Assembly (NCBI GenBank): GCA_027946365.1
Contig: JAPEUQ010000012.1
Coordinates: 434,001-498,000 of the forward strand
Reading direction: 5' to 3'
Length of the DNA: 64,000 nucleotides
Origin: Kalmusia sp. IMI 367209
Taxonomy: Eukaryota; Ascomycota; Dothideomycetes; Pleosporales; Didymosphaeriaceae
In this document: positions 1 through 9,956 of the stretch, piece after piece
How positions within the stretch are numbered: the stretch's first letter is position 1
How the letters are laid out: each line of letters opens with the position of its first letter
Notes under the pieces: generated by a model
What the model was told of the DNA's origin: nothing
Seen by the model: the letters and a program-made list of their open reading frames with translations, nothing else
Database searches by the model: none
Translations under genes and position numbers: made by a program

Positions 1-562
1 CCTAGGATCGTTGTAGTACGGGCAGGATACAAAGTATAGCACAATCCCGCATCCGAGAGAACTGATGTTGAAGACAACGGTAATCCACCAGAAGATGTTA
101 AGGCTTTGCACCTGGCCGATCAACCTTTTGAAAAAGAGCAAAAAGCTGAGCCTGACAGCCGCAAGAGTAGACCATACGAACATGAGCACAACAGTAAGCC
201 ATTTGTGGAGATCATAAGATTCTTGCAACATGTTCTCAGGCGGAATAATACCTGGAACGCCAGCCCGCAGTCCAACGAGCATGTACATTCTGTCCAAAGT
301 AGTGGCGTACATCGTAACCATTGAGATTATGCAGCAGACCATTCCAAAGACCAAAAACCCATCGTCGATAGCAAATTGCTGCTGGACACGAATGCGAATG
401 ATCAAGCGTGCGATGGTCGCAATGAGCGCAATTGCGAAGAGTACAGAAGTCGACACCTTCATAAATTCTTAGCGACATAAAAGAGATAATATAAAAAGGC
501 CGCAAAATCCATACCACAAAGGCTTCCCGGTTGACTCGGCCGGTTTCATCTTCAGGTTTCAT
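1..562 (-). CDS. Rhodopsin-like/PTH11-type integral membrane protein, N-terminal part (cut by window edge)
   Basis: Likely a seven-helix plasma-membrane protein of the large fungal family that carries the rhodopsin-like domain; ligands are generally unknown. A first exon at 562-515 (MKPEDETGRVNREAFV) joins, through a 58-base intron (514-457, donor GTATGG, branch-like CTAAG, acceptor AAG), to an open frame that runs off the window at base 1. Exon 2 encodes hydrophobic segments near VSTSVLFAIALIATIARLII, then DDGFLVFGMVCCIISMVTMY, an Asp-Asp pair typical of the family after helix 1, and later helices around WLTVVLMFVWSTLAAVRLSF and the WWITVVFNIS stretch. About 168 residues are visible, so helices 1-4 at most. 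The non-consensus AAG acceptor makes the junction a little uncertain. The family call rests on remembered family features, not on an alignment. Confidence 0.65.
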
Positions 563-1779
563 TAAGACCGTTGCAGCGATGCGGCATATGAAGACGCAAT
601 TGTTCGTTTCGATTTGGCGGATATAATTACAAGCAGGAAAGCACCAAGAGCCCAGTCATAGATGTGGAACACTTGCTTCTACTATATACACAAGACCTGG
701 GTGATATTTTTTTCGAGCTTCCAAAATAAGATCTGGGACCTTCCGTATTGCGTTTTTCGACGAGTAGCCATTCAATAAATCAAGACTCGGTCCCCGTATG
801 CAAATGTTCCCTGCGAGATATGATGGTATCTGTAATTGGAGAATCATTGGTGCAGCGCCCCATGTATCTTACGTGGACGACCAGGATGCATACAGCTCAA
901 CGGCCGCAGCATCTTTCGTTGCGCCTGGGAAATCCAGGAAAAGTCCGAGTAGTGCGGGGTAAAACACTACCTCCATTGGCTTTCCCATTCGTCTGTCAAT
1001 TGTTCATAGGGCCGTATCAACTGATCGTCCGGGGGCCAAATCATCAGAACTGCGTGATTCAACCTCGCCCCCAATGCAACGTCTACAGTCAAGTGTCCCT
1101 CTCGACACATTCTTGTCGTCGATTCTCAGCGCATTCATCGTGAAGTCTTCAGCTTTGGGCCGGTCGCTTTAATGAATTATATGATAGTATATATGGGCTT
1201 GCACCACTTTTTAACAATGAAGTCATTGCATAGATTTTGAGACGTAACAAAAAGAGCGACCTCGCAGATTTTCGACGAAAAGAAGCAGAAATCCATAATT
1301 TCGAACTGAGAAAGCAGCGAATTCTCATTCCATGCATGTCAGCTTTAGTTAGTCCTCCTTGGTCACAATGTCATGATAGCGCCAAAGTGATTTAATGTCC
1401 GCGCCGGAGTATTGGGATTGAAAAGCTGAAAACGGCATGGGTCCCTGCAGCACAGCCTTCTGCCTATGCACAATCCTGAGGTGAAGGATCCGTCAATTTT
1501 GGATGCTGGAGAATGGTCCAATGTGGCGCCTAGATTTGAACTACAAAGATATTGGTATGCCTGCCCTGCAACATTGTCCCCGATTTAGGACGCTGGTTGA
1601 CCACAGCGAAGTTTACGAAACATTTATCTCACACTGTTCAACCACCTTAGCGAAACCCAAGCCTAGTTCGTGAGATGTGCGGGGATTTAATGCTTCAAAT
1701 ATGTGAATGCTACAGCGCCTCGCTATGCAAGAGCAAGTATGAGTTACTATCCCTTCCACACCCTAAGCAGCTGTATCGA
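563..1779. other. Intergenic, no gene recognised
   Basis: Short open frames occur on both strands but none has a recognisable domain. A 50-codon ATG frame on the plus strand (1521-1673) and a minus-strand stretch near 1000-1080 read somewhat protein-like (…WPPDDQLIRPYEQL…), which may be remnants of a decayed gene. Nothing here is firm enough to annotate. Confidence 0.4.
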
Positions 1780-3587
1780 TTACTTCTTCGGCCGCATATC
1801 CACTACCTCCAAAGGCCCGTTATCGAGCTCAACGACATGACCCGGCTTCAATGCCTCGGTATATATATTATCCACGGCATGCGGATGGAAGATGCCTGGT
1901 TGATTGCAATTCAGAATTGCTTGTTTGCCAGGCGGATCCGTGAGGCGGAAGCATCCCCAACTATCTCCTATTAGCGCAACCCTTGAAGATTTACAAAGCA
2001 GATGTAGATAGAAACAAAACAGAAGAACGGGGGGCTCACCTGGGTGATTTGCTGGGGGCGCACACGATCGCAATACTCTCCGGCATCATCACCTGATACC
2101 CAACATGCGTGTGTAAGTCTCTGCTACTCATAAAACACGTCTGGGTCGGATGCGTGTGTATCCATCCCAGGACCATTAATTCCTCTTTATCACAATAATC
2201 AAACAGATCACTTTCGTTGGTCATCTCGCATGTATCGCTCGTGCTCGTCTGCGCTGGTATGACCAGTCTCGTTATGAATAGTGCATTGTTCTTAAGTATT
2301 CCGCATAGCATGCCGCAGGTCTCGAGGTTGAGGCGCGTGTTGTTGGAGGCGGCCGAGAGGAAGTGTTTGCGCAATGGTGTCGGGAGGAATATAGTGCGCA
2401 GGGGGGTGCCGTTTTCGAGGTAGGCGGAGGGCTTGAAAGTGAATTCGTCCAGGTCGGTGGCGGGGGAGGGGACGCGTGCGACAGGGGCGATTTTGCTTGG
2501 GATAGGTGGGGCGGAAGGTGTTATGTCGGTGTATTTGCCCGGTATTGGGGTGGGCGTTGTTGTTCGTATGGTGTTGGAGTGGGTTTTTTGGGTGGTTTGG
2601 GTGGGAGCGCTGGTGGGAAGGTAGAGGGGTCGTAAGGGGAGGAGGAGCTCTTTGGGTGGGAGCGCAGGCGCATGATTTTGTTCGCCTGTGAATCTCTCTT
2701 GTTTTCCGTGGTGTGGTACTGAAGGGTACTGGTATGAGGAAGTTTGTTGTATCGAATGCGGACGCTGTAAATGTCAATTCGATATCTTTAAACCTAGAAG
2801 CTTGCCTTACCGAATAGTTTGATGCTTGATGCCCATTTTGTTGCATGCGCGCAACTTCCTGGAGCTGCGCCGAAAGATCATTGTCCGCTTCTGCACTCTG
2901 ATGTCTGAAATCTTTCTCCCAATCTCCCCATACGCCACCCGTTCTCCTTTCCATCTCTTCCTCTTCAGACACGCCAGCTTGCCGTACACTTCTACGCGCT
3001 GCATCTCTCCTCCTGACCTCCCTCTGTGCAAGCTTCGCCGCTAATGACTGATTGCCCTCAGCATCTAGTGTCTGCTTCTCATAGCTTCTCCTGTGCACCG
3101 TCCTGTCAGCCAGCGACAGACCATCGAGCCCCGGTGACAATCGCGCGCCCTTGCCCTCTAACGATTCCAAGGCCTTGAGTTGCGCCTTACGTCTCGCCTG
3201 GAACTCTTCATGTCTCTTCTTTATACGAGGCCTAATCTCCTCTAGCTTCTGAATGTCGTTGCCTACAGCCGCAGTAGCAACAGCCAGCGCCTTCCGGTTC
3301 TCCGGACGGTTCTTCTCGGGATGGTTCTGCAGGTGGTCGAGGACGAGATTCGCATGTCGGTATAAGAGCAGATATGTCTGTGGGTCGTTCCCTTCCGCCG
3401 CATAAACTTCCGCCTAGAAGCATGAGCTGCGCAACCACACCACAAACCTGCCGCAACGACATACCTCTTTCTGCATGGTGCTCGCCGTACGTAGCCAGTT
3501 TCTCAGTGGAATATATGCATTGTACTCATACTTCTGCGCCTGGTCCGTGAGCTCCTGCACGCTCAGTGGCGCGCCGAGGGATGCCAT
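1780..3587 (-). CDS. AMSH/Sst2-type endosomal deubiquitinase (JAMM/MPN+ protease)
   Basis: Zinc metalloprotease predicted to cleave Lys63-linked ubiquitin chains from cargo at endosomes, next to ESCRT. The N-terminus (residues about 10-110) is a USP8/AMSH dimerisation (MIT-like) helical region with YIPLRNWLRTASTMQKE and YLLLYRHANLVLDHLQNHPE. A charged and then Pro/Ser-rich linker follows. The C-terminus is the MPN+ domain, with NLETCGMLCG, the JAMM core GWIHTHPTQTCFMSSRDLHTH (two His, Asp) and PESIAIVCAPS, ending in a conserved FRLTDPPG segment. Three introns are readable: after TMQKE (GTATGT...TCTAG), after SNYS (GTAAGG...TACAG) and within CAPSKSPS (GTGAGC...GATAG). The protein is about 540 residues, the usual size for fungal Sst2. 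The start at 3587 is the ATG directly before the dimerisation domain. Confidence 0.9.
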
Positions 3588-4133
3588 GGTGGATGGTGGA
3601 GGGGTATCGTGGATGCGATGGATGGCGGGGGCAATTTAAGGAAAGCACTGAGAGGCGGAGAGCAGGTCTCTTCGGCGGTTCGGAAATAGACGGCGGTGTT
3701 TCATTTGAGTGGCGTGCAATTCACGGTTTGTGTGATGGGGGTGTGGTTTGTTTCGAATGCCGCGTATGTACAGTGATGGTTTAGGGCGGGCAGTGCCATC
3801 ATCGCGGGGCAGGCATCGCTGCTTAAGTCTCGCTTCCACGCGGCTGGTCACATCGGGCGGCGGCGGTTGTTGCTGCCTTCGCGCCCGAGTATGTGAGGTG
3901 TTACCGTATTACGATGCCTGTATTGAATAGGTATACTGCGTAAGTCTTTGAGGCACGAAAGCAGGCCGATATCACACTACATGGGAGGCTCAAGATCACA
4001 ATCGCGCTGTCACGTGGGCCGAAGAAGACGGGATGCTGAACAAGAATGAATTGCGCGTCTAGGTCGGAGATACAACAAGCCAAGATCGTGAACAGATAAC
4101 GTCTAGCCAAACTCCTGGGGGTATCCAAGCCAC
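3588..4133. other. Intergenic between AMSH-like and Pkr1 genes
   Basis: Contains the upstream region of the AMSH-like gene and the downstream region of PKR1. Only short overlapping open frames without family features are seen. Confidence 0.4.
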
Positions 4134-4760
4134 TCATCTGTCGCCAGAGTCCTGCGACAGCTTCTCCCACTCACTATCCGTGCTCAAATCGCCTGTCGAC
4201 TCGCCCATACTCCTCCTCTGCTTGACCTTGTCATCCGCGGCAGGCTTCAATCCCGTGCTTGCGCCCACATTCGCACTGCCTGACTGCACTGGCGTGCTGC
4301 CCCTCAGCGTCGCGACGCTCTCTACAGGCTTCTCGACGAACACCGTGCTTTCCGTCTCTGGGCGCGGCGCACGGGGCGGGTTCGCTCGCAGCTTAGGCTT
4401 CTTCTCCTCCACCTCGGTGTCTACCTCGGTGTCATCGCCTGAATCCATAGCATCGCCATCTCGCGCGCCTGCCTTGCCCTTTTCTTTATCGCGTCTGGCT
4501 TCCCGGATGCGCTTCGCCTCCTCCTCTTTCGCCTGCGCAGCGCGGATCTCGACCGCGAACCAATTAATCGCCCACCAGAGGCCTCCGCAGAGGGTAGATA
4601 GGATGACGAAGTGTATGCTGTGCGTTGCGACGAGGAGGACGAAGAGGAGGAGCTGGAGCGCGGCGAAGGAGGCGTTCGTGGCGACGAGGAGGGTGGGTGT
4701 CGGGCCCGGCTCGAAGATTGACAGCCAGAGGTTCTCAAAAAAGGTAGCGATGGCCGCCAT
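4134..4760 (-). CDS. PKR1: Pkr1 family ER membrane protein (V-ATPase assembly factor)
   Basis: Small ER membrane protein that, in yeast, helps assemble the V0 sector of the vacuolar H+-ATPase. The single-exon frame encodes 208 residues. The N-terminal 75 residues carry the family signature SIFEPGPTPTLLVATN followed by two hydrophobic segments (around FAALQLLLFVLLVATHSIHF and FVILSTLCGGLWWAINWFAV). The rest is a charged cytosolic tail: a Lys/Glu/Arg-rich helix (about 76-100), an acidic MDSGDDTEVDTEVEE patch and a Ser-rich end. Yeast Pkr1 is shorter (122 residues); the longer tail is common in filamentous fungi. The start is the first ATG and places the signature at residues 14-30. No introns are needed. 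Confidence 0.88.
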   Translation of the reverse strand: MAAIATFFENLWLSIFEPGPTPTLLVATNASFAALQLLLFVLLVATHSIHFVILSTLCGGLWWAINWFAVEIRAAQAKEEEAKRIREARRDKEKGKAGARDGDAMDSGDDTEVDTEVEEKKPKLRANPPRAPRPETESTVFVEKPVESVATLRGSTPVQSGSANVGASTGLKPAADDKVKQRRSMGESTGDLSTDSEWEKLSQDSGDR

Positions 4761-5422
4761 GGCGTTTGTTTGCGAGTCCGGAAGGTTGCGTAGGCTAGCT
4801 ATTAAGTGGAGTGGATCGTTCGAAGCTGGGAGTTTGGGAAGCTAGAAAGTAGGAGCTTGTAGGCGCGGGGTGACGTCTGCGTCTGCCCCACCGGTGCCTA
4901 GTAAACAGGACAAGTGGTATTCGTGAAAGATGCTACGTTGCGAACGCGCGATTGCTGCCTGTGAAGAATATGAGGGCTGCTTGGGAGGGAGTAAGGAAGC
5001 AGAGTCGCCGGCGGCGAAACGGGATGGTGGAGCTCAGGTTCCTGACGTGTCTGATGTTTCGCGGGGCTGGTATGGCTGGAATCGGCAGCGCGTTCTGCCA
5101 AATCCCGAGCAGAGGAATTCGCACTATTGCGGAGACAGGGTCACGTACATGGCTCTTATATTAATGCGCACGTTCAAGAGAGCAGTGGTATAGTCATGTG
5201 GGAACATTGTATTCACAACTGAAGACATGGCAGTGACACAGGAAAGCCATAAGCTGACACTGCCTACCTGAAAGCAGAACATTGCTCTAAAAGACCTCAC
5301 ACAACATCGTCTCAGACCATCTTCAATGTACAGTGCATCGAACCTCGAAAACTAACCCGTCGGAACTGATAATACGACAGTAACCGCTCTTGCCGCAACC
5401 CTCGTAGCCGAGTATGAAGCCC
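4761..5422. other. Intergenic between Pkr1 and the Cys-rich gene
   Basis: Upstream region of PKR1 and the 3' side of the Cys-rich gene. A second frame is open across 5323-5580 on the minus strand and continues past the Cys-rich stop codon with a Cys-containing sequence (GYEGCGKSGYCRIISSDG). This matters for the reading of that gene's C-terminus. Otherwise nothing is seen. Confidence 0.35.
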
Positions 5423-6019
5423 TCACATGACGGAACACCCCTGCCCATCGCGAGTTGACCTGCGGTATTTGTACTGGTAGTCGTACCTCCGCTGACGCTT
5501 CCTGTCTCTATATTGGTAGCCATGACCTCGTCGACCGCCGTCGCAACAGTCGTCATAGCAATCGGCGTAATAAGGATCATTGCAAATCATTCGCTGGTTC
5601 GTGATACCCATCGGAGGACCGCAGGCAATGGCTTGCGGTCCACAGGTGATAGCAGGACCATTATACGGACCGGTAAGCCTAGTATCGCCTCCATAGAAGC
5701 CACCCGGGTGCATTGGACTACCGGCCCAAAGCTGCGGTACACGAAGAGAGCCAGCCCAGGTGTTGCCGACCGCGAAATCTCCGCCATAATAATTTCGAAC
5801 CAACTGATTGCAGCCCCATGGGCCTTGAATCATCTCAAGAGTCTCTCCATCGGCGAATCCGCAATTGCATTGAGGGCAGGTATAGGCTGGCGCGATCAGG
5901 TAATGCATGGTTTGTCGGTAAGGGCAATTGAGCAGGTCGCGACTATATCCACATGACTCGGTCATGGAAGTCCACGAATGTCCACAAGTAGGCGAGTCGT
6001 ACTGCGTGCAGTAACACAT
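5423..6019 (-). CDS. Cys-rich protein with basic tract and C-terminal CaaX-like CSVM
   Basis: I do not recognise a named family, but the protein is clearly structured. It has 198 residues in one exon. The N-terminus has MCYCTQY, PTCGHSW and later TCPQCNC, spacing like the small zinc-binding Cys/His proteins found in many filamentous fungi. The middle is rich in Gly, Pro, Tyr and Asn (repeated GG, GP). A Cys/Asp cluster (YYADCYDDCCDGG) is followed by a strongly basic stretch (RDRKRQRR) and a Tyr/Arg-rich stretch. The last four residues are CSVM: a Cys, a small residue, an aliphatic residue and Met fit a farnesylation box. I infer membrane attachment through prenylation plus the basic patch, as in Ras tails. 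Caution: a G4 run lies eight codons before the stop, and skipping one base there would replace CSVM with a longer tail. Confidence 0.6.
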   Translation of the reverse strand: MCYCTQYDSPTCGHSWTSMTESCGYSRDLLNCPYRQTMHYLIAPAYTCPQCNCGFADGETLEMIQGPWGCNQLVRNYYGGDFAVGNTWAGSLRVPQLWAGSPMHPGGFYGGDTRLTGPYNGPAITCGPQAIACGPPMGITNQRMICNDPYYADCYDDCCDGGRRGHGYQYRDRKRQRRYDYQYKYRRSTRDGQGCSVM

Positions 6020-6273
6020 ATTGTCGATCTCTGGATGATGTTTGTGTCGTGGTCGACGGGGAATCGCGCAAAGACTAGAGAGGAAGATTGAGATCGAGAG
6101 TGGCTGTAGACGTAGGCGACGCCCGAAACTTGACAGAGGGGTAGTCGTCGACTTCCAAATATGAATGCCCTTGAGCGGAGGCGTTGTTTCTTTCTAAGAA
6201 AGTGAAGAGCTTGCAGGTGTTGGCTAGATAGATGCACTGTTTAACTTATATATAGTAGCTGGCTGTTCTGAAT

Positions 6274-6296
6274 GTGAAGTGTTTCGTACACTTCAC
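6274..6296. repeat. Perfect 9-bp inverted repeat with 5-base loop
   Basis: GTGAAGTGT (6274-6282) and ACACTTCAC (6288-6296) are exact reverse complements around TTCGT. It lies 255 bases upstream of the Cys-rich gene start and about 135 bases beyond the stop of the SDH assembly factor gene. It could be a dimeric transcription-factor site, a terminator-like hairpin or chance. Confidence 0.5.
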
Positions 6297-6429
6297 GCAC
6301 TAGAGTGTTGATTGTTGTCGTCCGTGTCACATCCAGGGATTGAATACGGTGGATGTTCGTTGCGGAACAGTCAATGCTCTCGAGCCTAGGAGCAAGCAGG
6401 CTCCTTGTGACGACTGCGGATTGATGATA

Positions 6430-6959
6430 TCACTTTTCGTTCCTCGAACCATACTCAGGGTCATTCTCTTCAAGTTCTTGTTTGCGGATAGCGTTCATGA
6501 GTTCGTACAGCTGGCCGATTTGTTGGTCTATTTGGAATGTCAGTGACTACACGCGCCAAGTAGCACTGCTGTGATCCTCGCAAACGTGACATACCACTCA
6601 TCTTATCAATTTTAGACTTATCCATCTTGGCATCTTTCCAAGCGTCACCCTCTAACATTTGGGCGTACAATTGCCATTCTGTAAGAAAACCAATCTGTTC
6701 ATTCAATTAGCAGATATTGCCGGATTTGGGTTAGATATCATACTATATGAACAGGATTGTCAACGTCTTTATGAGCCCTGAACTCAGCCTTGATATACAA
6801 GTCTCCAACGGTACGCTCCTCTTTGGGAAGCTTCCGATGAGCGCGTAATAAACGGCGATATAGCGGAATCGGGGGAAGTAGTGCCATTGGCGCTGGACGA
6901 AAAGGCTTCGATGCACCTGCATCTGTTGCAGTAGCTAATAGCCGGCTGTATATTCTCAT
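6430..6959 (-). CDS. Succinate dehydrogenase assembly factor 3 (Acn9/Sdh7/SDHAF3, LYR family)
   Basis: Mitochondrial matrix LYR-motif protein needed to assemble the iron-sulfur subunit of succinate dehydrogenase; yeast mutants fail in acetate use and gluconeogenesis. Three exons: 6959-6744, 6694-6595 and 6527-6430, with introns of 49 and 67 bases (GTATGA...AACAG and GTATGT...AATAG). Together they give 137 residues. The N-terminus ([20 protein letters not shown]) is basic and Ser/Ala-rich, fitting a matrix presequence. The LYR motif is in [15 protein letters not shown], followed by the family block [15 protein letters not shown] and then [13 protein letters not shown]. The C-terminus is [19 protein letters not shown] plus a short charged tail. 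Length and order match the family. Start codons of this gene and the divergent MTQ2 gene are 175 bases apart. Confidence 0.92.
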
Positions 6960-7134
6960 TTTGATAGATTCCTATTATTCCCAATGGACAAGTGATGCGT
7001 GAGGGAAAAGTGATGGATCGAGATGGCGCGCGAAAGTCAGAATGACCTCGGTTTGGTGACTAAGCATGCTCTAGCAGCTCTTATTGGATGGCTTCCCCAA
7101 CTCAAAACCAAATTCCAACCCCAACACTCTCCCT

Positions 7135-7899
7135 ATGCTGCCGACTCCGTCAACCTCCCACGTGTGCTTCGACCGCGTATACGAACCAGCGGAAGACTCA
7201 TTTCTGCTTCTAGATACCCTCTCGTCGACTTCAGAGGCGACATTTCTACGAGATCGGTTCGGCAAAGTACAAACTCCTCCACCATTGGTCCTCGAAGTTG
7301 GCGTTGGCTCTGGAGTAGTGCTCGCTTTCTCAGCTGCGAATGCGAATATCATATTTGGTCGCCAAGATGTACTAACCCTTGGAACTGACATCAACAGCTT
7401 CGCCTGTAAAGCCGCGGCGCAGACCGTTCGGACCGCGATAGAGGAACATGGCCATGGCACATCAATACCGCTTGACATTGTAAACGGAGATTTAGCGACA
7501 TGCATTCGAGCGCACTCTATAGATGTATTCATCTTCAACCCACCTTATGTTCCTGCCGAGCTCCCGGACTTCACGCGACATGAAAGTTTCAACGGTCTGT
7601 CGAATGGCCTGAAGAAGACAACCTTCGAACAGGATTCATACCTTCTTGAACTTTCTTATGCCGGAGGAGAGGATGGCATGGTAGTGACGAACAGAATGCT
7701 AGAGCAGATACCGGATATATTGGATACGGAAAGAGGTGTAGCGTACGTGCTACTGTGCGCGCAAAACAAGCCAGAGGAAGTTAAGAAGCGCATTCGACAA
7801 TGGGGCCCCGACTGGAAGGCCGAAACTGTGGGTTCAAGCGGGAAGCAAGCTGGATGGGAGAAGCTGCAGATTGTAAGGATCTGGAAAGAGAAGGCCTGA
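7135..7899 (+). CDS. MTQ2: eRF1 glutamine methyltransferase catalytic subunit Mtq2 (HemK2/N6AMT1 type)
   Basis: S-adenosylmethionine-dependent enzyme that methylates the Gln of the GGQ motif in release factor eRF1, working with Trm112. The frame is open upstream of the first ATG, but the ATG at 7135 (MLPTPSTSHV) matches the usual family start; nearer upstream codons in frame are not ATG. It encodes 254 residues. Visible motifs are VYEPAEDSFLLLDTL, the SAM-binding motif I LVLEVGVGSGVV, the acidic motif II in GTDINSFACKAA, and the catalytic NPPY in FIFNPPYVPAEL. The C-terminus carries the family GWEKLQIVRIWK segment. No introns. It faces the SDH assembly factor gene. Confidence 0.92.
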   Translation: MLPTPSTSHVCFDRVYEPAEDSFLLLDTLSSTSEATFLRDRFGKVQTPPPLVLEVGVGSGVVLAFSAANANIIFGRQDVLTLGTDINSFACKAAAQTVRTAIEEHGHGTSIPLDIVNGDLATCIRAHSIDVFIFNPPYVPAELPDFTRHESFNGLSNGLKKTTFEQDSYLLELSYAGGEDGMVVTNRMLEQIPDILDTERGVAYVLLCAQNKPEEVKKRIRQWGPDWKAETVGSSGKQAGWEKLQIVRIWKEKA

Positions 7900-8853
7900 A
7901 TTGATGGAATTAGCTCGTGGTCATACTTCAGTCTTGACTAGGTCCTGAGACGAACATTGCTTAGGTTTTAAGGCATATTCTGTCCACAACCGCTCTTCAA
8001 ATCGTTGATGGTATCGGTCATTCACCACGAGGCGTCTATACAAATGAAGCCACACACCCTTCGTTGAACTACTACGCCCGTTTTATAGACGATGTCCGCC
8101 GCCAGAATTTTTGTACGAGAGGATGCCACCACACACGACCCTTGCACGACTAGGAGATCGATATCACGGTGCACTTCCATGCCTGCGCAGTTGCCAACCA
8201 CACAAGGCGTTCTCCGACGCTTACTACCACCTCGGCTAGAGCTTAGAAAGTGTGTGCGAAATACCGAGAGAATTTGCTGACGCATATTGTGTCAGATGTT
8301 AAAGCTCAATTACCGTACAAGAGGCTGCGAGGAAATAGGTCAGAGGAGACTGGGAGCAGTAAGATGCCCCGGATTGGGAATCATGGTTCTTGTGAATTCT
8401 TTTGAATTCCACTCCCTCTAGATACTGAACACCCATTGGTACTGAAAGTGAACTATAAAACACTCATGCCATGAAGCAATAAAGTATCTTCTAATGTTAT
8501 TAATAAGATAGCATATCTCAACTGTAAATGCAATTTTAGTGAAAGTGTTGATGGTTGAGGATACATTGCTGATATTAAGCGTTCAGAATATCCTCCAATG
8601 GTTTTAACGGACCTTACGCCCTTGCAGTACATCAGAAGTGCTCCCTGAGAGTGAATAAATGTAACGCACACGTGATAGACGCTCGGATCATCGATAATCC
8701 ACTAGCGCGGCCTTGCCTAATTTCGAGTACCTGAGCTTCTTGTCCCCGCTGCTCCACATCAACAGCACATCGCCGGCCCGTCGCACGGCTTATATACCCT
8801 CAATCGCGAATACCAGAATTACAGAAAGATAAAGCAGCCAATATATCGCCATC
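7900..8853. other. Intergenic upstream of SmD1
   Basis: About 950 bases without a supported gene. Includes a near-palindrome, GTGAATTCTTTTGAATTCCAC, around 8390-8410 and a TATATA-like element about 60 bases upstream of the SmD1 ATG. Small open frames on both strands show no family features. Confidence 0.4.
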
Positions 8854-9453
8854 ATGAAGCTCGTAAGGTGCGTTCACGCGCGCAAAAGTGATATGGGATG
8901 CGACTAACATGCAACATAGGTTCCTTATGAAGTGCCAGAACGAGACAGTCACGGTCGAGCTCAAGAATGGTGCGTTTGCTTTACATTTCCGTCATATTTC
9001 GAGGTCCGCCGTGCCGACATGAAGACGCGCGGGTGCAGCTTTGCGCCTTTGACAGCTCTTGAAGCAGCGCGCGAGCTACCCTTCTGAAAACTAGCGTTCA
9101 CTCTAGAAAACTAGTAATACTAACTCTATGCAGGCACAATCGTCAATGGCACCATCGCCTCTGTTTCCCCGCTCATGAACATCGCCCTCCGAACAGTAAA
9201 ATATACACCTCGCAACCGCGACACAGTCACCCTTGATACAATGACCGTTAGAGGCTCGACGGTACGATACATTATCCTCCCAGATTCGCTCCCGCTCGAC
9301 ACACTCCTCATCGACGATGCGCCGAAGCCCAAGAACAAGGCCAGAAAGGAGACGGATCGCGGTGGGCGTGGTGGTGGCGGCGGCGGTGGTAGGGGTGGAC
9401 CAAGAGGTCGTGGTGGACGAGGCCGTGGTAGGGGGCGTGGTCGCGGAATGTGA
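8854..9453 (+). CDS. SMD1: Small nuclear ribonucleoprotein Sm D1
   Basis: Core Sm-ring subunit of the U1, U2, U4 and U5 spliceosomal snRNPs. Three exons: 8854-8867, 8920-8969 and 9134-9453, with introns of 52 and 164 bases. The first exon holds only 14 bases (MKLV plus part of Arg). The product has 127 residues. Sm1 motif: [20 protein letters not shown] then [20 protein letters not shown]. Sm2 motif: [18 protein letters not shown]. The C-terminus is a Gly/Arg RGG-type tail ([19 protein letters not shown]), the usual target of symmetric arginine dimethylation and SMN-type binding. Length and tail match the family. Intron 2 is long for this window; I saw no convincing box C/D or H/ACA snoRNA in it. 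Confidence 0.95.
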
Positions 9454-9956
9454 GAAGGTAACGCTCTGCCGTGAAGCGATGCTATATTTGCGATTCGATT
9501 GAATTGGAAGGGCTAGATTGGGAATGTGCGGTGTGCAGGTATTACGCTCGGGTTGCAGAAGTACAGGGTAGGGGGACTCCAAATGCTTCGTCTACGAGAG
9601 ATTGATATCTGTTAGGGCCGCTCTTGGAACGGGAATGGCATGCGAAGTCAGAAAACAAGCTTTGGCGTTTATCATATACGGGCTTGTGAGTAGGTGAAGT
9701 ACAGTTGAAACGCCAATAACGAATCGATACCATTCAATCCACGTTCATTCCACTATGTTTCTCCGAATGCGGTACATAACATCAAGCTTTAGTCGAACTT
9801 TGTCATTACAAGTCTATCTGACACATACGTGTCACATCGTAAAGTACAGATACAGTAACTACACACCAGTATCCGCACAGTTAAAAGATATACCTCTTAG
9901 GTGATGAGCAAAGAGCCCCTACACACTGGGAATCTAGTTTTAAAGCCTTGCTTTCT
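9454..9956. other. Convergent intergenic region (SmD1 and dioxygenase 3' ends)
   Basis: Both flanking genes end into this 503-base stretch, so it probably holds two 3' UTRs. Nothing else is recognised. Confidence 0.45.

Noticed and set aside
1521..1673. 50-codon plus-strand ATG frame (MWRLDLNYKDIGMPALQHCP...)
   Set aside because: Protein-like text but no match to a family I know and no splice partners; too short to call.
8970..9133. Possible snoRNA in the long second intron of SmD1
   Set aside because: No proper box C/D pair or H/ACA layout could be read.
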